The notes under the pieces are model-generated. The model had not been told where the DNA came from, searched no databases, and saw only the letters and a program-made list of their open reading frames with translations. From CADEDH01 sp050330635 (GTDB lineage Bacteria > Actinomycetota > Acidimicrobiia > Acidimicrobiales > SZUA-35), in NCBI GenBank assembly GCA_050330635.1, contig JBHJNQ010000024.1, positions 1 through 64,000 of the forward strand: 64,000 nt of DNA, written 5' to 3'. Positions within the stretch are counted from its first letter, which is position 1. Each line of letters starts with the position of its first letter. Position numbers and translations under genes: made by a program. Shown piece after piece: positions 42,645 through 52,131 of this stretch.

Positions 42645-44441
42645 TCACCGGCGGCGGAGATCGGCGCTGCGGTCGACCACCCGACCCCGCGTCATCAGGG
42701 TCGCCACCCGATCGTCGGCGGCCAGCACGGCCCGGGTCTGCTGGTAGCCGGCCTCGATGGCGGGCCGGGCCCGGGCGAAGTCGAACATGCCGACGCCTTC
42801 GAGCTCGTGACACACATGGATGTCGCCCTCGACAAGGTCAGCGGCTCCACCGCCGAGGGCGGTGAGGCGATACAGGAGCTTGACCAGCGTCGGTGTCTGA
42901 CGTCGTCGCCCGACGCGGTGCCACAGCGACCGCCAGCCGCTGACGATGCCGTCGGGCGGGAGCTCGACGGTCATCATCGGCTCGTTGCGGCGACCGACGT
43001 CGGAGCTGATGATCGTGGCCCCGGGATAGAGGAGGCGGGCGGGGGTCACCGGCAGATTGTCGACGACACCCCCGTCGACGAGGACCGCCTCCCCCTCGAT
43101 CAGCGGGGGGAACACCCCGGGAACCGCAACCGAGGCCCGCAGGGCCCGCCACAGCGGTCCACGGCGGTGGTAGCGGACGGTGAGGGTGGTGAGGTCGGCC
43201 GACAGGCACATGAGGGGCCGCCACAGGTCCTCGAGGTCGACGTCGATCCCGAACCCGTTCTGGATGGCCTCGGTGACCCGCCGACCGGAGCTGAGGGCCA
43301 CGAGGGGGGCGGTGAAGTCGACCAGGCGACCGGCGTCGATCAGGATGGCCGAGCTTCGCTCCACCGCCTCCTCGGGCGACCAGTCGAGGGCGATGCAGGC
43401 GGCGAAGATGGCGCCCGCCGACACCCCGACCACGGCGTCGAGCTCGATCCCCGCCTCGTGGACGGCCCGGTAGGCGCCCAGGTGGGCCATGCCCCGGGCG
43501 CCGCCGCCACCCAGCACCAGCACCCGTTCCCGACCCAGGAGCCGTCGGGCCAGGCGGGCGGCGTCGACCGTCGATCCGAGCCGGAGGTGGTGATGGGCGA
43601 GCGGGTCGGCGTCGAGCGGTGTCGGGGCCAGGGCCGGGCGGAGGAGGCGACGGGTTCCGGCGGGAACGACGGTCCGATCGGGGTGCACCACGATCAGGTC
43701 GGTGAGGCCGTCGGGGAGGTGGGCCGGGGCGGCACCGATCCGGGCCACCGCCACCACCCGGTCGAACAGGGGGACGAGGGTTGCCACGTCGGCCCGGGGA
43801 ACGGCGACGACCACCACGTCGTGGTCGACCTCGAGACCGGCCAGCTCGTCGAGGCGGTCGGCGCCGAGTCGGGCCACGTCGGCCCCGCCGTCGGCCAGGG
43901 CCGAGACGAGCACGTCGACCACGGGGACGACCGCCGGATCGTCACCGCCGACCACGGCCATCACCGCGGCGTGACCGGCGGCGTCGCCCCGTCCCCGCAG
44001 GGTGTTGTCGAGGCGGGCCACCAGTTGGCGGGTCAGCGACCGGTGGGCCTCGGGGTGGTCGGCCAGCACGGCGGCGAAGTCGGCGGAACGGACGACGAGC
44101 ACGACCGACGGGCGGCGGGCGGTGACGGTGGCGGATCGGGGGGCGCCGGTGATGAGCGACATTTCCCCCACCGTCTCGTCCCGCCCGATCGTGCCCACCG
44201 CCCGCCCCCCGACCGACGCCGTCAACCGACCCGTCACGATCAGGAAGGCGGCGTCGCCCGGGGAGCCCTCCTCCACGAGGACCTCGCCCGGGGCCAGGGC
44301 CCGCATTCTGGCCCCGACGGCCAGGCGGGCCCGGACCTCCAACGGCAACGAGGCCGTGAGGGGATGTCCGGCCAGCACCTCCGCCGGATCGGGAAGGGCC
44401 GGGGCGTCGTCGGCGGCGGCGTCGGGGCGCTCGCTGGTCAT
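42645..44441 (-). CDS. Patatin-like phospholipase with N-terminal cyclic-nucleotide-binding domain
   Basis: 598 residues. A cNMP-binding domain (~30-150; GEVLVEEGSPGDAAFLIVTG, ETVGEMSLITGAPRSATVTA) is followed by a Val/Asp-rich middle region (~160-290). The patatin domain (~300-500) has the oxyanion motif GGGGARGMAHLGA, the nucleophile GVSAG and the catalytic Asp in VDGGVVDN. This is the NTE/RssA-like architecture found in many mycobacteria and relatives: a membrane-associated lysophospholipase controlled by a nucleotide or protein input. Start ATG 44441. A short unidentified frame lies 22 nt upstream on the same strand. Confidence 0.9.
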   Translation of the reverse strand: MTSERPDAAADDAPALPDPAEVLAGHPLTASLPLEVRARLAVGARMRALAPGEVLVEEGSPGDAAFLIVTGRLTASVGGRAVGTIGRDETVGEMSLITGAPRSATVTARRPSVVLVVRSADFAAVLADHPEAHRSLTRQLVARLDNTLRGRGDAAGHAAVMAVVGGDDPAVVPVVDVLVSALADGGADVARLGADRLDELAGLEVDHDVVVVAVPRADVATLVPLFDRVVAVARIGAAPAHLPDGLTDLIVVHPDRTVVPAGTRRLLRPALAPTPLDADPLAHHHLRLGSTVDAARLARRLLGRERVLVLGGGGARGMAHLGAYRAVHEAGIELDAVVGVSAGAIFAACIALDWSPEEAVERSSAILIDAGRLVDFTAPLVALSSGRRVTEAIQNGFGIDVDLEDLWRPLMCLSADLTTLTVRYHRRGPLWRALRASVAVPGVFPPLIEGEAVLVDGGVVDNLPVTPARLLYPGATIISSDVGRRNEPMMTVELPPDGIVSGWRSLWHRVGRRRQTPTLVKLLYRLTALGGGAADLVEGDIHVCHELEGVGMFDFARARPAIEAGYQQTRAVLAADDRVATLMTRGRVVDRSADLRRR

Positions 44442-44463
44442 GGGTCGCCCCGGGCCACCGGGG

Positions 44464-44679
44464 TCACCCCCTGAGATCGTCGAGCAGCGACGGGTCACCG
44501 AAGGTCTGGCGTTCGCCCCGGTCGACCGGAAGACCGTTGGGACCGAGCTCGCCGAAACCCAACGCCAGGGCGGCGGCAGCTCCCGGAGCTCCAACCGCCT
44601 GTGTGGTCCGGACCCCCGGGAAACCATCCATCGACCATCGAGCGTAGACCACGGCACCGCCTGGACGACGGCCGAACAT
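44464..44679 (-). CDS. Unidentified short reading frame
   Basis: 71 codons ending GLPVDRGERQTFGDPSLLDD. It is on the same strand as, and 22 nt upstream of, the patatin gene. The C-terminal half looks protein-like, the N-terminal half less so. It could be a small upstream gene or the tail of a lost one. Confidence 0.25.
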   Translation of the reverse strand: MFGRRPGGAVVYARWSMDGFPGVRTTQAVGAPGAAAALALGFGELGPNGLPVDRGERQTFGDPSLLDDLRG

Positions 44680-44747
44680 GCGGGCGACGGACCGGCGGTC
44701 ACCCGGCTCCGCTCGAGCGCCGGAGGGACGCGACTGCCGACCCGACG

Positions 44748-45754
44748 GTGCGGGTCGCCGATAGCGTCGAGCGGGTGGTACCCGTCAGCCGAGTCGAGGA
44801 ACCTTCGGTAGAAGAGGCGGTCGAGCGGCTGGACGACGTTGCGGTCCGGCGGTTGCTGGTGACCGCGGCGGAGGCCCACGAGGACGTCGGCCGGGCGGTT
44901 CGGCTGGCCGCCGCCGGCGACGGGGAGCGCCTCAGCGTGTTGCGGGCCGAAGTCGATCGCGGCCTGCGCCCACGCCGGCACCTCGGGTACCGCGAGTCGT
45001 CGGCGTGGGCGCGGGAGGCCGCCCCGGTGGTGGACGCCCTCACCGAGGCGGTCGCCACCGAGCCCTCCCCCCAAGCTGGTCGTGCTGTTGGAGCGCCCCC
45101 TCGGGCACCTCGTGAAGGTGATCCTGCGGGCCGATGACTCCGACGGCATCATCGGTGATCTCGCCCGACGCGTCCTCGACCTGCACCGAATCAGCCGCGC
45201 GTCCGGTGCGGCCGACCCGGTCAAGCTGGCCCGATGGATGGTCCGCTGACGCCGACGGTGTGTTGGCTCTGCGGCGGGAGCAGCACCGGCGGACGCCGAT
45301 CTTTGCGACCTACGCCTTGTTGCAGGCGGCGGCGCGTGCCCAGGACATCTGGGACGTCGAGCGCTCCGAGGCCCGCCACGTCCTCGCCTCCAGCAACCTT
45401 CGCGCCCTCATCGACGCCCTGCTCGCCGACGGGGACATCGACGAAGCCTGGTCCCTGGCGACGGCCGGGGACGGAACGCCCGATGGTTCGCAATGGAAAC
45501 GCCTGGCCGAGGCGAGGGAACCCACCGACCCCTCCGGCGCACTGGATGTGTACCTTCGGCTGGCCGACGATGCGTTGGTCGTCACCGGCAAGGGTGCCTA
45601 CCGCGAGGCGGTCCGACATCTCACCGCCGCCCACCGGGCCGCCACCGCAGCCGGACGCCTCGCTGATCTCGGCACCAGGATCACGGACCTGCGCCAGCAG
45701 CACCGCCGCCGACCCACCCTCATCGCCATGCTCGACAAGGCCGGGCTCCGGTGA
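44748..45754 (+). pseudogene. SWIM-zinc-finger-family-like gene, multiply disrupted
   Basis: Three pieces of one protein lie in order. (1) From about 44748: SVEEAVERLDDVAVRRLLVT ... LGYRESSAWAREAAPVVDAL. (2) After a frame change in the C6 run at about 45070: KLVVLLERPLGHLVKVILRA and DDSDGIIGDLARRVLDLH, then VKLARWMVR and a stop. (3) In the first frame's phase again: RRTPIFATYALLQAAARAQD ... LADLGTRITDLRQQHRRRP. The DDSDG and long helical repeat pattern matches the C-terminal half of SWIM zinc-finger proteins. The N-terminal SWIM cysteines are absent, and about 20-30 residues seem lost between pieces 2 and 3. A frameshift plus deletions make it non-functional. Confidence 0.65.
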
Positions 45755-45963
45755 GCGGGTCCTCGCCCGGATAGCCCACCGCGACGGTGTGGGCGATGAC
45801 GAGGTGAGGCTCAGCCGACGGCTCTGAGCGCCGGCATCCAGGATCCTTCGAATGGCGGTGCGCGAGGCCACGGATTCGGATCTCGACAGTCACCACCCCG
45901 GGCTCCCCGGGGTTTAGGGTCTGGGGTGCAGGTAGACGAGGATGGAGCGAAGGAGATCGCGTC

Positions 45964-46761
<798 letters not shown>

Positions 46762-46778
46762 GTCCGAGGCCGCTCAAT

Positions 46779-46813
46779 GGTCAGTGGTCAGTGGTCAGTG
46801 GTCAGTGGTCAGG
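46779..46813. repeat. ~5 x GGTCAGT tandem heptamer
   Basis: Four exact GGTCAGT units and a fifth (GGTCAGG) differing at its last base. They lie between two convergent genes and include the stop codon of the UDP-glucose dehydrogenase gene (TCA 46809-46811 on the plus strand). Confidence 0.9.
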
Positions 46814-48149
46814 CCCCGGGGAAGCCGACGCCCACGTAGTTGGCGAAGTCGCCGGGCTCGAGGAAGCGACGCCCGTCGACCACCAGCGGGGAGGTGTCGC
46901 CCAGATGTTTGGCCAGCGACCCGTACTCCGGCCATGAGGTGACGAGCACGACGGCATCGGCCCCGGCCAGGGCGATGCCGAGGTCGGCCTCGTAGCTCAG
47001 CCCGTCGCCCAGCTCGGCCCGGGCCGGGTCGAGGGCGATCGGGTCGTGGAGCACCACCTCGTAGCCGGCGTCGACCAGGGGCGGGACGACCCGCAGCGTC
47101 GGCGACTCACGGATGTCGTCGGTGCCGGGTTTGAAGGCGGCACCGAGCACGGCGACCCGGGCCGGCGCCGCCAGGCGCGAGGTCACCATCTCCACCAGGC
47201 GTGCCGGCTGGTGCTCGTTGACCGCAAGGGCCCCCCGCAGCACGGGCATGGCCACCCCGGCCGCCTCGGCGTGGGCGGCGAGCGCCTTCACGTCCTTGGG
47301 GAAACAGCTGCCACCGAACCCACAACCGGCGTAGAGGTAGGTGAGCATGGCGGGCCGGACCCGGGCCCCGGCGGCGACCGGTTCGGCCACGAGGGGAGAG
47401 AAGCGGTGGTCGAGGTGCACGCCGGCGAGGACGTCGGTCACGTCGACCCCCACCGCCGCCGACATGTTGCCGATCTCGTTGGAGAACGAGATCAGGGTGG
47501 CCAGCAGCGAGTTGGCCGTGTACTTGATCATCTCGGCCGTGCTCGGCGTGGTGGCGATCACGTCGGTGTCCTCGAACGGATCGTAGAGCTGGGCCATGAC
47601 CCGGCGGGTGCGGTCGTCGATACCGCCGACCACGATCCGGTCGGGGTTGAGGAAGTCGGCCACCGCCACCCCCTCCCGCAGGAACTCGGGGTTCATGCCG
47701 ACCCCGAAGTCGGCGCCCGCCGACTTGCCCGACGCCGCCTCGAGGATCGGTAGCACCACCGTCTCGGTCGTCCCCGGCACCACGGTGCTCTTGACCGCCA
47801 CCACGTGGTAGCCGTCCTTGGTGGCGAGGGCCTCGCCGACGGCCCGGGCCGCGGCCTCGATCTGGGCCAGGTCGATGCGCTCCTCCCCGAACGGGGTGCC
47901 CACGGCGATGAGCGTCATGTCGGTGGCGTGGACGGCCGACACCAGGTCGGTCGTGGCCGAGAAGCGCGGGCCGAGTACGCCGGTCAGCAGCTCGGGGAGA
48001 CGGTCCTCGTGGATGGGGCAGTGGCCACCGTTGATGCGATCGACCTTGGCGGCATCGATGTCGACGCACGACACCTCGTGGCCCACGTGAGCCAGGCACA
48101 CGCCGGACACGAGTCCGACGTAGCCGGTGCCGATGACGGAGAGCTTCAT
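46809..48149 (-). CDS. ugd: UDP-glucose 6-dehydrogenase family protein
   Basis: 446 residues. It oxidises UDP-glucose (or a similar nucleotide sugar) twice with NAD to the uronic acid. The N-terminal Rossmann motif is MKLSVIGTGYVGLVSG. VKSTVVPGTTE and GMNPEFLREG are conserved. The catalytic thiol is C282 in GCGFGGSCFPKD, and GAAFKPGTDDIRESP begins the C-terminal domain. Its ATG overlaps the stop of the epimerase-like gene upstream, so both act together; a UDP-glucuronate-decarboxylase partner makes UDP-glucose the likely substrate. The stop lies within the GGTCAGT repeat. Confidence 0.9.
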   Translation of the reverse strand: MKLSVIGTGYVGLVSGVCLAHVGHEVSCVDIDAAKVDRINGGHCPIHEDRLPELLTGVLGPRFSATTDLVSAVHATDMTLIAVGTPFGEERIDLAQIEAAARAVGEALATKDGYHVVAVKSTVVPGTTETVVLPILEAASGKSAGADFGVGMNPEFLREGVAVADFLNPDRIVVGGIDDRTRRVMAQLYDPFEDTDVIATTPSTAEMIKYTANSLLATLISFSNEIGNMSAAVGVDVTDVLAGVHLDHRFSPLVAEPVAAGARVRPAMLTYLYAGCGFGGSCFPKDVKALAAHAEAAGVAMPVLRGALAVNEHQPARLVEMVTSRLAAPARVAVLGAAFKPGTDDIRESPTLRVVPPLVDAGYEVVLHDPIALDPARAELGDGLSYEADLGIALAGADAVVLVTSWPEYGSLAKHLGDTSPLVVDGRRFLEPGDFANYVGVGFPGA

Positions 48150-49270
48150 CGTTCGTCCTGCTGTTCGTACCAGATCAGGGCCCGTTCGAGGCCGTCGTCG
48201 ATGCCGACCTCGGGCTCGTAGCCGAGGAGGGAGCGGGCCTTGTCGATGACGGGGCACCGCCGGTTGGGGTTGTCGGTGAGGTACTCGGGGTCGTCGGAGG
48301 TTTCGAGCACCACCCGACCGTCGTAGTCGAAGAGCTTGCGACCGAGTTCGGTGACCCGCTCGGCCAGCTCCCGCATCGAGATCTCCGGCCGGTCGGTGCC
48401 GACGTTGAACGACTCGCCGGGATACCGGGCGCTGTTGCCGAGGATCAGGTAGTAGCCGGTGACGGCGTCGGCCACGTAGCAGAACGTGCGGGTGGCCGAC
48501 CCGTCGCTCAGCAGCACCACGTCGCGGCCGTTGAGGACGTCACGGGCGAAGTCGGGCAGGACCCGCCCGTCGTCGATCCGCAGGCCAGGGCCGTAGTTGT
48601 TGAACGGGCGGATGATCCCGATCGGCAGGTCGTACTGGCGGGCGAAGTTGACGCACAGGGTCTCCCCGTAGCGCTTCGACTCGTCGTAGCAGGCCCGGGG
48701 GCCGGTGCAGCTGACGGAGCCCCGGTAGGTCTCGTCGGTCGGTATGCGGTCGGGGTCGGGGTCGCCGTAGATCTCGCTGGTGGAGAAGAAGGCGAATCCC
48801 TTCACCGGGTGGTCGGCGGTGGCCCGGTCCTTCAGGTGGTCGAGGAGCATGCGGAGGCCGTCGACGTTGGCGTCCATCGTCTCGATCGGGTACTGGCGGT
48901 AGTAGATGGGCGAGGCGACCGAGGCGGCATGGATGATCCAGTCGAAGCGGGGCTCCCCCTCCGGCATGGGGTCGAGCACGCTGCGGGTCACGATCCGCAG
49001 GGCCGGGTCGTCGAGTGAACCGAGCCAGTCGGGCACCCCCCGCAGGAAGTTGTCGTGGACGCTGACCCGCACCGGATCCCGGCTCGGGTTGGCGGCGTTC
49101 CACGCCAGCGGGGCCTGCACCAGGTAGTAGCCGAGGAAGCCGGCCCCGCCGGTGATGAGCAGGTCGTCGCCGCTCATGGCGGAGAAGACGGCGTCGAGAC
49201 GCCTGGTCAGCGACGCCAGGTCCTCGCCGACGATGTCTCGGGGGGTGGTGGGCGCGTCGGTGGCGGTCAT
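48146..49270 (-). CDS. NAD-dependent epimerase/dehydratase, UDP-xylose-synthase-like
   Basis: 374 residues; start ATG 49270 has AAAGGA upstream. An extended SDR: LLITGGAGFLGYYLVQ, HAASVASPIYYRQYP, the catalytic YDESK in ACYDESKRYGETLC, and NNYGPGLRIDDGRVLPDF. These resemble UDP-glucuronate decarboxylase, which makes UDP-xylose from the product of the neighbouring dehydrogenase. The C-terminal half (RRCPVIDKARSLLGYEPEV) is typical of nucleotide-sugar SDRs. The pair would feed xylose or a related pentose into a cell-surface glycan. A ~30-residue N-terminal extension precedes the Rossmann strand. Confidence 0.82.
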   Translation of the reverse strand: MTATDAPTTPRDIVGEDLASLTRRLDAVFSAMSGDDLLITGGAGFLGYYLVQAPLAWNAANPSRDPVRVSVHDNFLRGVPDWLGSLDDPALRIVTRSVLDPMPEGEPRFDWIIHAASVASPIYYRQYPIETMDANVDGLRMLLDHLKDRATADHPVKGFAFFSTSEIYGDPDPDRIPTDETYRGSVSCTGPRACYDESKRYGETLCVNFARQYDLPIGIIRPFNNYGPGLRIDDGRVLPDFARDVLNGRDVVLLSDGSATRTFCYVADAVTGYYLILGNSARYPGESFNVGTDRPEISMRELAERVTELGRKLFDYDGRVVLETSDDPEYLTDNPNRRCPVIDKARSLLGYEPEVGIDDGLERALIWYEQQDER

Positions 49271-49576
49271 CGGGTCCTTTCGGAGGGTCGTCCTCTCGAT
49301 CGGCGCCGACGCCGGGCGGGTGTAGGGGCGAATGGACGACCCGTACGCCCACGGAGTGTAGGTCGATAGGCCCAACCCCGACGCTCCACCCCCGGTGGGC
49401 AACCGTGCCCGATCCTCGGGTCGGCCCGGACCGCTCCCAGTTCTGGCCCGCACCGCTCCCAGTTCCGGGAACAACCCGGGCCACAACCGGCGGCGCGGGT
49501 GACCGGCGCGAGTCGCGCCGCGGTGGGACACCGCTCCATGGGGTCTGGGCCGGTGGGCGCGCCTAGGTTGGAGGCG
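49271..49576. other. 306-bp divergent intergenic region with a 13-bp direct repeat
   Basis: It separates the nucleotide-sugar operon from the acyl-CoA-dehydrogenase-like gene. CCGCTCCCAGTTC occurs at 49431-49443 and again at 49453-49465 (22 bp start to start, about two helical turns), so it could be a regulator half-site pair. No other gene-like signal. Confidence 0.5.
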
Positions 49577-50743
49577 ATGGGGGACGCCACCAAGCCCTGG
49601 GAACGTGATCCGATCCTCGCCGCGTCGCGCGACCTGGCTCCCGAGGTGCGGGCCGCCGCTCCCATCATCGAGCGTGACCGGTGCCTCCCCCCGGCGCTCG
49701 TCGAGTCCTTGACCGAGGCCCGGATCTTCCAGATGTTCCTACCCCGGGCCGTGGGCGGGCCGGAGGTCCATCCCCTGACCGCCTTCGCCGTGAGCGAGGA
49801 GATGGCCCGGGCCGACGGCTCCACCGGCTGGTGCATCCAGGTGTCGGCCGCCACCACCATGTTCCTCCCCTACCTCGACCCCGTCGCCCTCGACGAGATG
49901 GCGGCCACCACCTCGGGCCCGATCCACGTGGCCGGCTCGGCCCGACCCCTCGGTGAGGCGGTACGGACCGACGACGGCTACCGGGTCAAGGGCCACTGGA
50001 ACTTCGCCAGCGGTGTCCGCCACGCCAACTGGTTCCTCGCCACCTCCTTCGTCGAGGTCGACGACGGCTCCCGAACCGCCCGCTCGATGCTGATCCCCGT
50101 GGACGAGGGCCGCATCGAGTCGAACTGGGACGTCGTCGGCATGCGGGGCACCGGCAGCGACGACTTCGTCATCGACGACGTGTTCGTGCCCCGGGGCCGG
50201 ATCGGAGCCCGGCATTGGGTGGAGCGGCGACCCGAACCCCTCTACGACCCCCGGGCCATGAACGTGCTCATGTGGACCCCGACGGCCGGGGTGGCGATCG
50301 GGTTGGCCCGGGCCGCCGTCGACGCCCTCGTGGCCCTCGGCGAGCGGTCGTCGACCAGCTCGCCGACACCGCTGCGGGAGCGGACCGAGGTGCAGGACGC
50401 GGTGGCCGACGCCGAGGCCATCACCGCCGCCGCCCGGGCCTTCTGCATCGAGTCGATCGACGCCGTGTGGCGATCCCTGTGTGGCGAGGGCGGCGACCTG
50501 CCCGAACGGGTGGCCCGGGCCCAGTTGGCCATCACCCACGCCATGCACGAAGCGGTCCGGGTGGCCGACCGCTGCTTCCACGCCGCCGGCACCAACGCCA
50601 TCTCGGGAGCCAACGGCCTCGAGCGGGTGTGGCGCGATACCCACACCGCGGTCGAGCACGCCGCCGGGCGGCCCATCCACCGACGGGCCGCCGGACGGGC
50701 CCGGCTCGGCCTCGACCCCGGCGGCACCACCGCCACCTCCTGA
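49577..50743 (+). CDS. Acyl-CoA-dehydrogenase-like flavin-dependent monooxygenase
   Basis: 388 residues with the acyl-CoA dehydrogenase fold but closest to two-component flavin hydroxylases (HsaA/HpaB-like group D). The N-terminal helices include RIFQMFLPRAVGGPEV. The middle beta domain has GHWNFASGVRHANWFL and VVGMRGTGSDDFVIDDVFVP. The C-terminal helices have FHAAGTNAISGANGLERVWR with DTHTAVEHA, matching DUF/Acyl-CoA_dh_2. These enzymes hydroxylate aromatic or steroid-like substrates with FADH2 from a separate reductase, which is not in the window. Start ATG 49577 with GGAGG very close upstream. Confidence 0.82.
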   Translation: MGDATKPWERDPILAASRDLAPEVRAAAPIIERDRCLPPALVESLTEARIFQMFLPRAVGGPEVHPLTAFAVSEEMARADGSTGWCIQVSAATTMFLPYLDPVALDEMAATTSGPIHVAGSARPLGEAVRTDDGYRVKGHWNFASGVRHANWFLATSFVEVDDGSRTARSMLIPVDEGRIESNWDVVGMRGTGSDDFVIDDVFVPRGRIGARHWVERRPEPLYDPRAMNVLMWTPTAGVAIGLARAAVDALVALGERSSTSSPTPLRERTEVQDAVADAEAITAAARAFCIESIDAVWRSLCGEGGDLPERVARAQLAITHAMHEAVRVADRCFHAAGTNAISGANGLERVWRDTHTAVEHAAGRPIHRRAAGRARLGLDPGGTTATS

Positions 50744-50866
50744 GTGCCCGGGGGTCGCCCTCGGCCTCGACCCCGACGGCACACCCCGACCGTCGGCCCC
50801 GAACCCCACCCGGGGCCCGACCGCCGCCGGAATGCACCCCGCGGCGTCATGGACCAAGATGGGGCC

Positions 50867-51769
50867 ATGCGCATCGGGCTGTTCACCTTCGTCGACTCCA
50901 TCCCCCAGCTGACCGAACTGGCCACCACCGCCGAGGAGCAGGGCTTCGACAGCCTGTGGGTTCCTCAGACGTTCGGGCTCGACACCCTGACCGCCATCGC
51001 CGTCGCCGGCCAGCAGGTGAGCCGCATCACGTTCGCCACGGCCGTCGTCCCCACCTACCCCCGCCATCCCCAGATGCTGGCCCAGCAGGCCCTCACCGTG
51101 AACGGCGCCATCGACGGCCGGCTCGTGCTCGGTATCGGCCCGTCGCACCAGCCGGTGGTCGAAGGGTCGTGGGGGCTGTCGTTCGACAAGCCGATCCGCC
51201 ACCTGCGCGAGTACCTCGAGGTGCTGATGCCGCTCCTCCACGACAGGAAGGTCCGCTTCGATGGGGAGTCGATCACGACCAGGGCCGACATCACGGTCGA
51301 CGCCCCCGCCCCCAAGGTGATGATGGCCGCCCTCGGTCCGCAGCTGCTGAAGGTCACCGGCCGCCTGGCCGACGGCACCATCCTCTGGATGACGGGGCCC
51401 CGCACGATCGAGACCCACAGCGTCCCCACCATCGCCGCCGCCGCCGCCGAGGCCGGCCGGGCCCAGCCGGAGATCGTGGCCGGCTTCCCGGTATGCGTCA
51501 CCGACGGTTCGGCCGAGGCCGACCGGGCCACGAGGGAGCGGGCGGCCAAATCGTTCGCCATCTACGGCACCCTGCCCTCCTACCGGGCCATGCTCGACCG
51601 CGAGGGGTACGAGGGCCCGGCCGACCTGGCCATCATCGGTGGGCCCGACGAGGTGGGCGAGCGGATCGCGGCCATGGCCGGCATCGGGGTGACGACGTTC
51701 GCCGCCTCCGAGTTCGGCTCCAGCGACCAGCGGGCCGCCACCCGGGAACTGCTCGTCGGCATGCTCTGA
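50867..51769 (+). CDS. LLM class F420-dependent oxidoreductase
   Basis: 300 residues from ATG 50867 (an in-frame ATG at 50849 would add six residues). Barrel strands: MRIGLFTFVDS, AEEQGFDSLWVPQTF, RITFATAVVPTYPRHP, RLVLGIGPSHQPVVEGSWG. The C-terminus has ADLAIIGGPDEVGERIAAMA and GVTTFAAS, as in F420-dependent TIGR03564-like enzymes. It follows the acyl-CoA-dehydrogenase-like gene by 124 nt on the same strand. F420 dependence is inferred from family similarity. Confidence 0.83.
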   Translation: MRIGLFTFVDSIPQLTELATTAEEQGFDSLWVPQTFGLDTLTAIAVAGQQVSRITFATAVVPTYPRHPQMLAQQALTVNGAIDGRLVLGIGPSHQPVVEGSWGLSFDKPIRHLREYLEVLMPLLHDRKVRFDGESITTRADITVDAPAPKVMMAALGPQLLKVTGRLADGTILWMTGPRTIETHSVPTIAAAAAEAGRAQPEIVAGFPVCVTDGSAEADRATRERAAKSFAIYGTLPSYRAMLDREGYEGPADLAIIGGPDEVGERIAAMAGIGVTTFAASEFGSSDQRAATRELLVGML

Positions 51770-51779
51770 CCCGACGGCG

Positions 51780-51839
51780 GGACCGACTGCGGAACCGACG
51801 CCGGAACCGACTGCGGAACCGACGCCGGGACCGACGACC
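51780..51839. repeat. ~5 x 12-bp tandem repeat (GGAACCGACTGC type)
   Basis: Units of 12 bp alternate between GAACCGACTGCG and GAACCGACGCCG, with variant outer units. The array lies 11 nt after the LLM gene stop. Confidence 0.8.
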
Positions 51840-51894
51840 CACCACCGGGGTGGGCCGAGTCGGCCGGCACCGTCGTTTCCCCTCTCGTTCCCTC

Positions 51895-52026
51895 GTGGCG
51901 GAACGGCAGCTCATCGATCGGATCGTCGGCGGCGACGCCGCCGCCCATGCCCGGGCTCTGTCCCTCTACGCCGGGGCCGAGCCGGCCGTGCGGACCGAGA
52001 TGCTCAATCAGCTGGCGGGCCGCTGA
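51895..52026 (+). CDS. Possible 43-residue protein or gene tail
   Basis: From GTG 51895 the frame encodes VAERQLIDRIVGGDAAAHAR then LYAGAEPAVRTEMLNQLAGR and stops. The composition is protein-like, but there is no Shine-Dalgarno sequence and upstream codons are repeat-derived. It may be the C-terminal end of a lost gene. The rest of the 51770-52131 gap holds only the tandem repeat. Confidence 0.25.
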   Translation: MAERQLIDRIVGGDAAAHARALSLYAGAEPAVRTEMLNQLAGR

Positions 52027-52131
52027 CGGTCACCCGGGCCACCGGCCCTGCGCTCATCGTCGGCCCGGCGTCAGTCGTCGGGCCGAACGCTCACGTCGAT
52101 GGCTCGAGCCGATCCGGGGCGGTGGTGCCGG

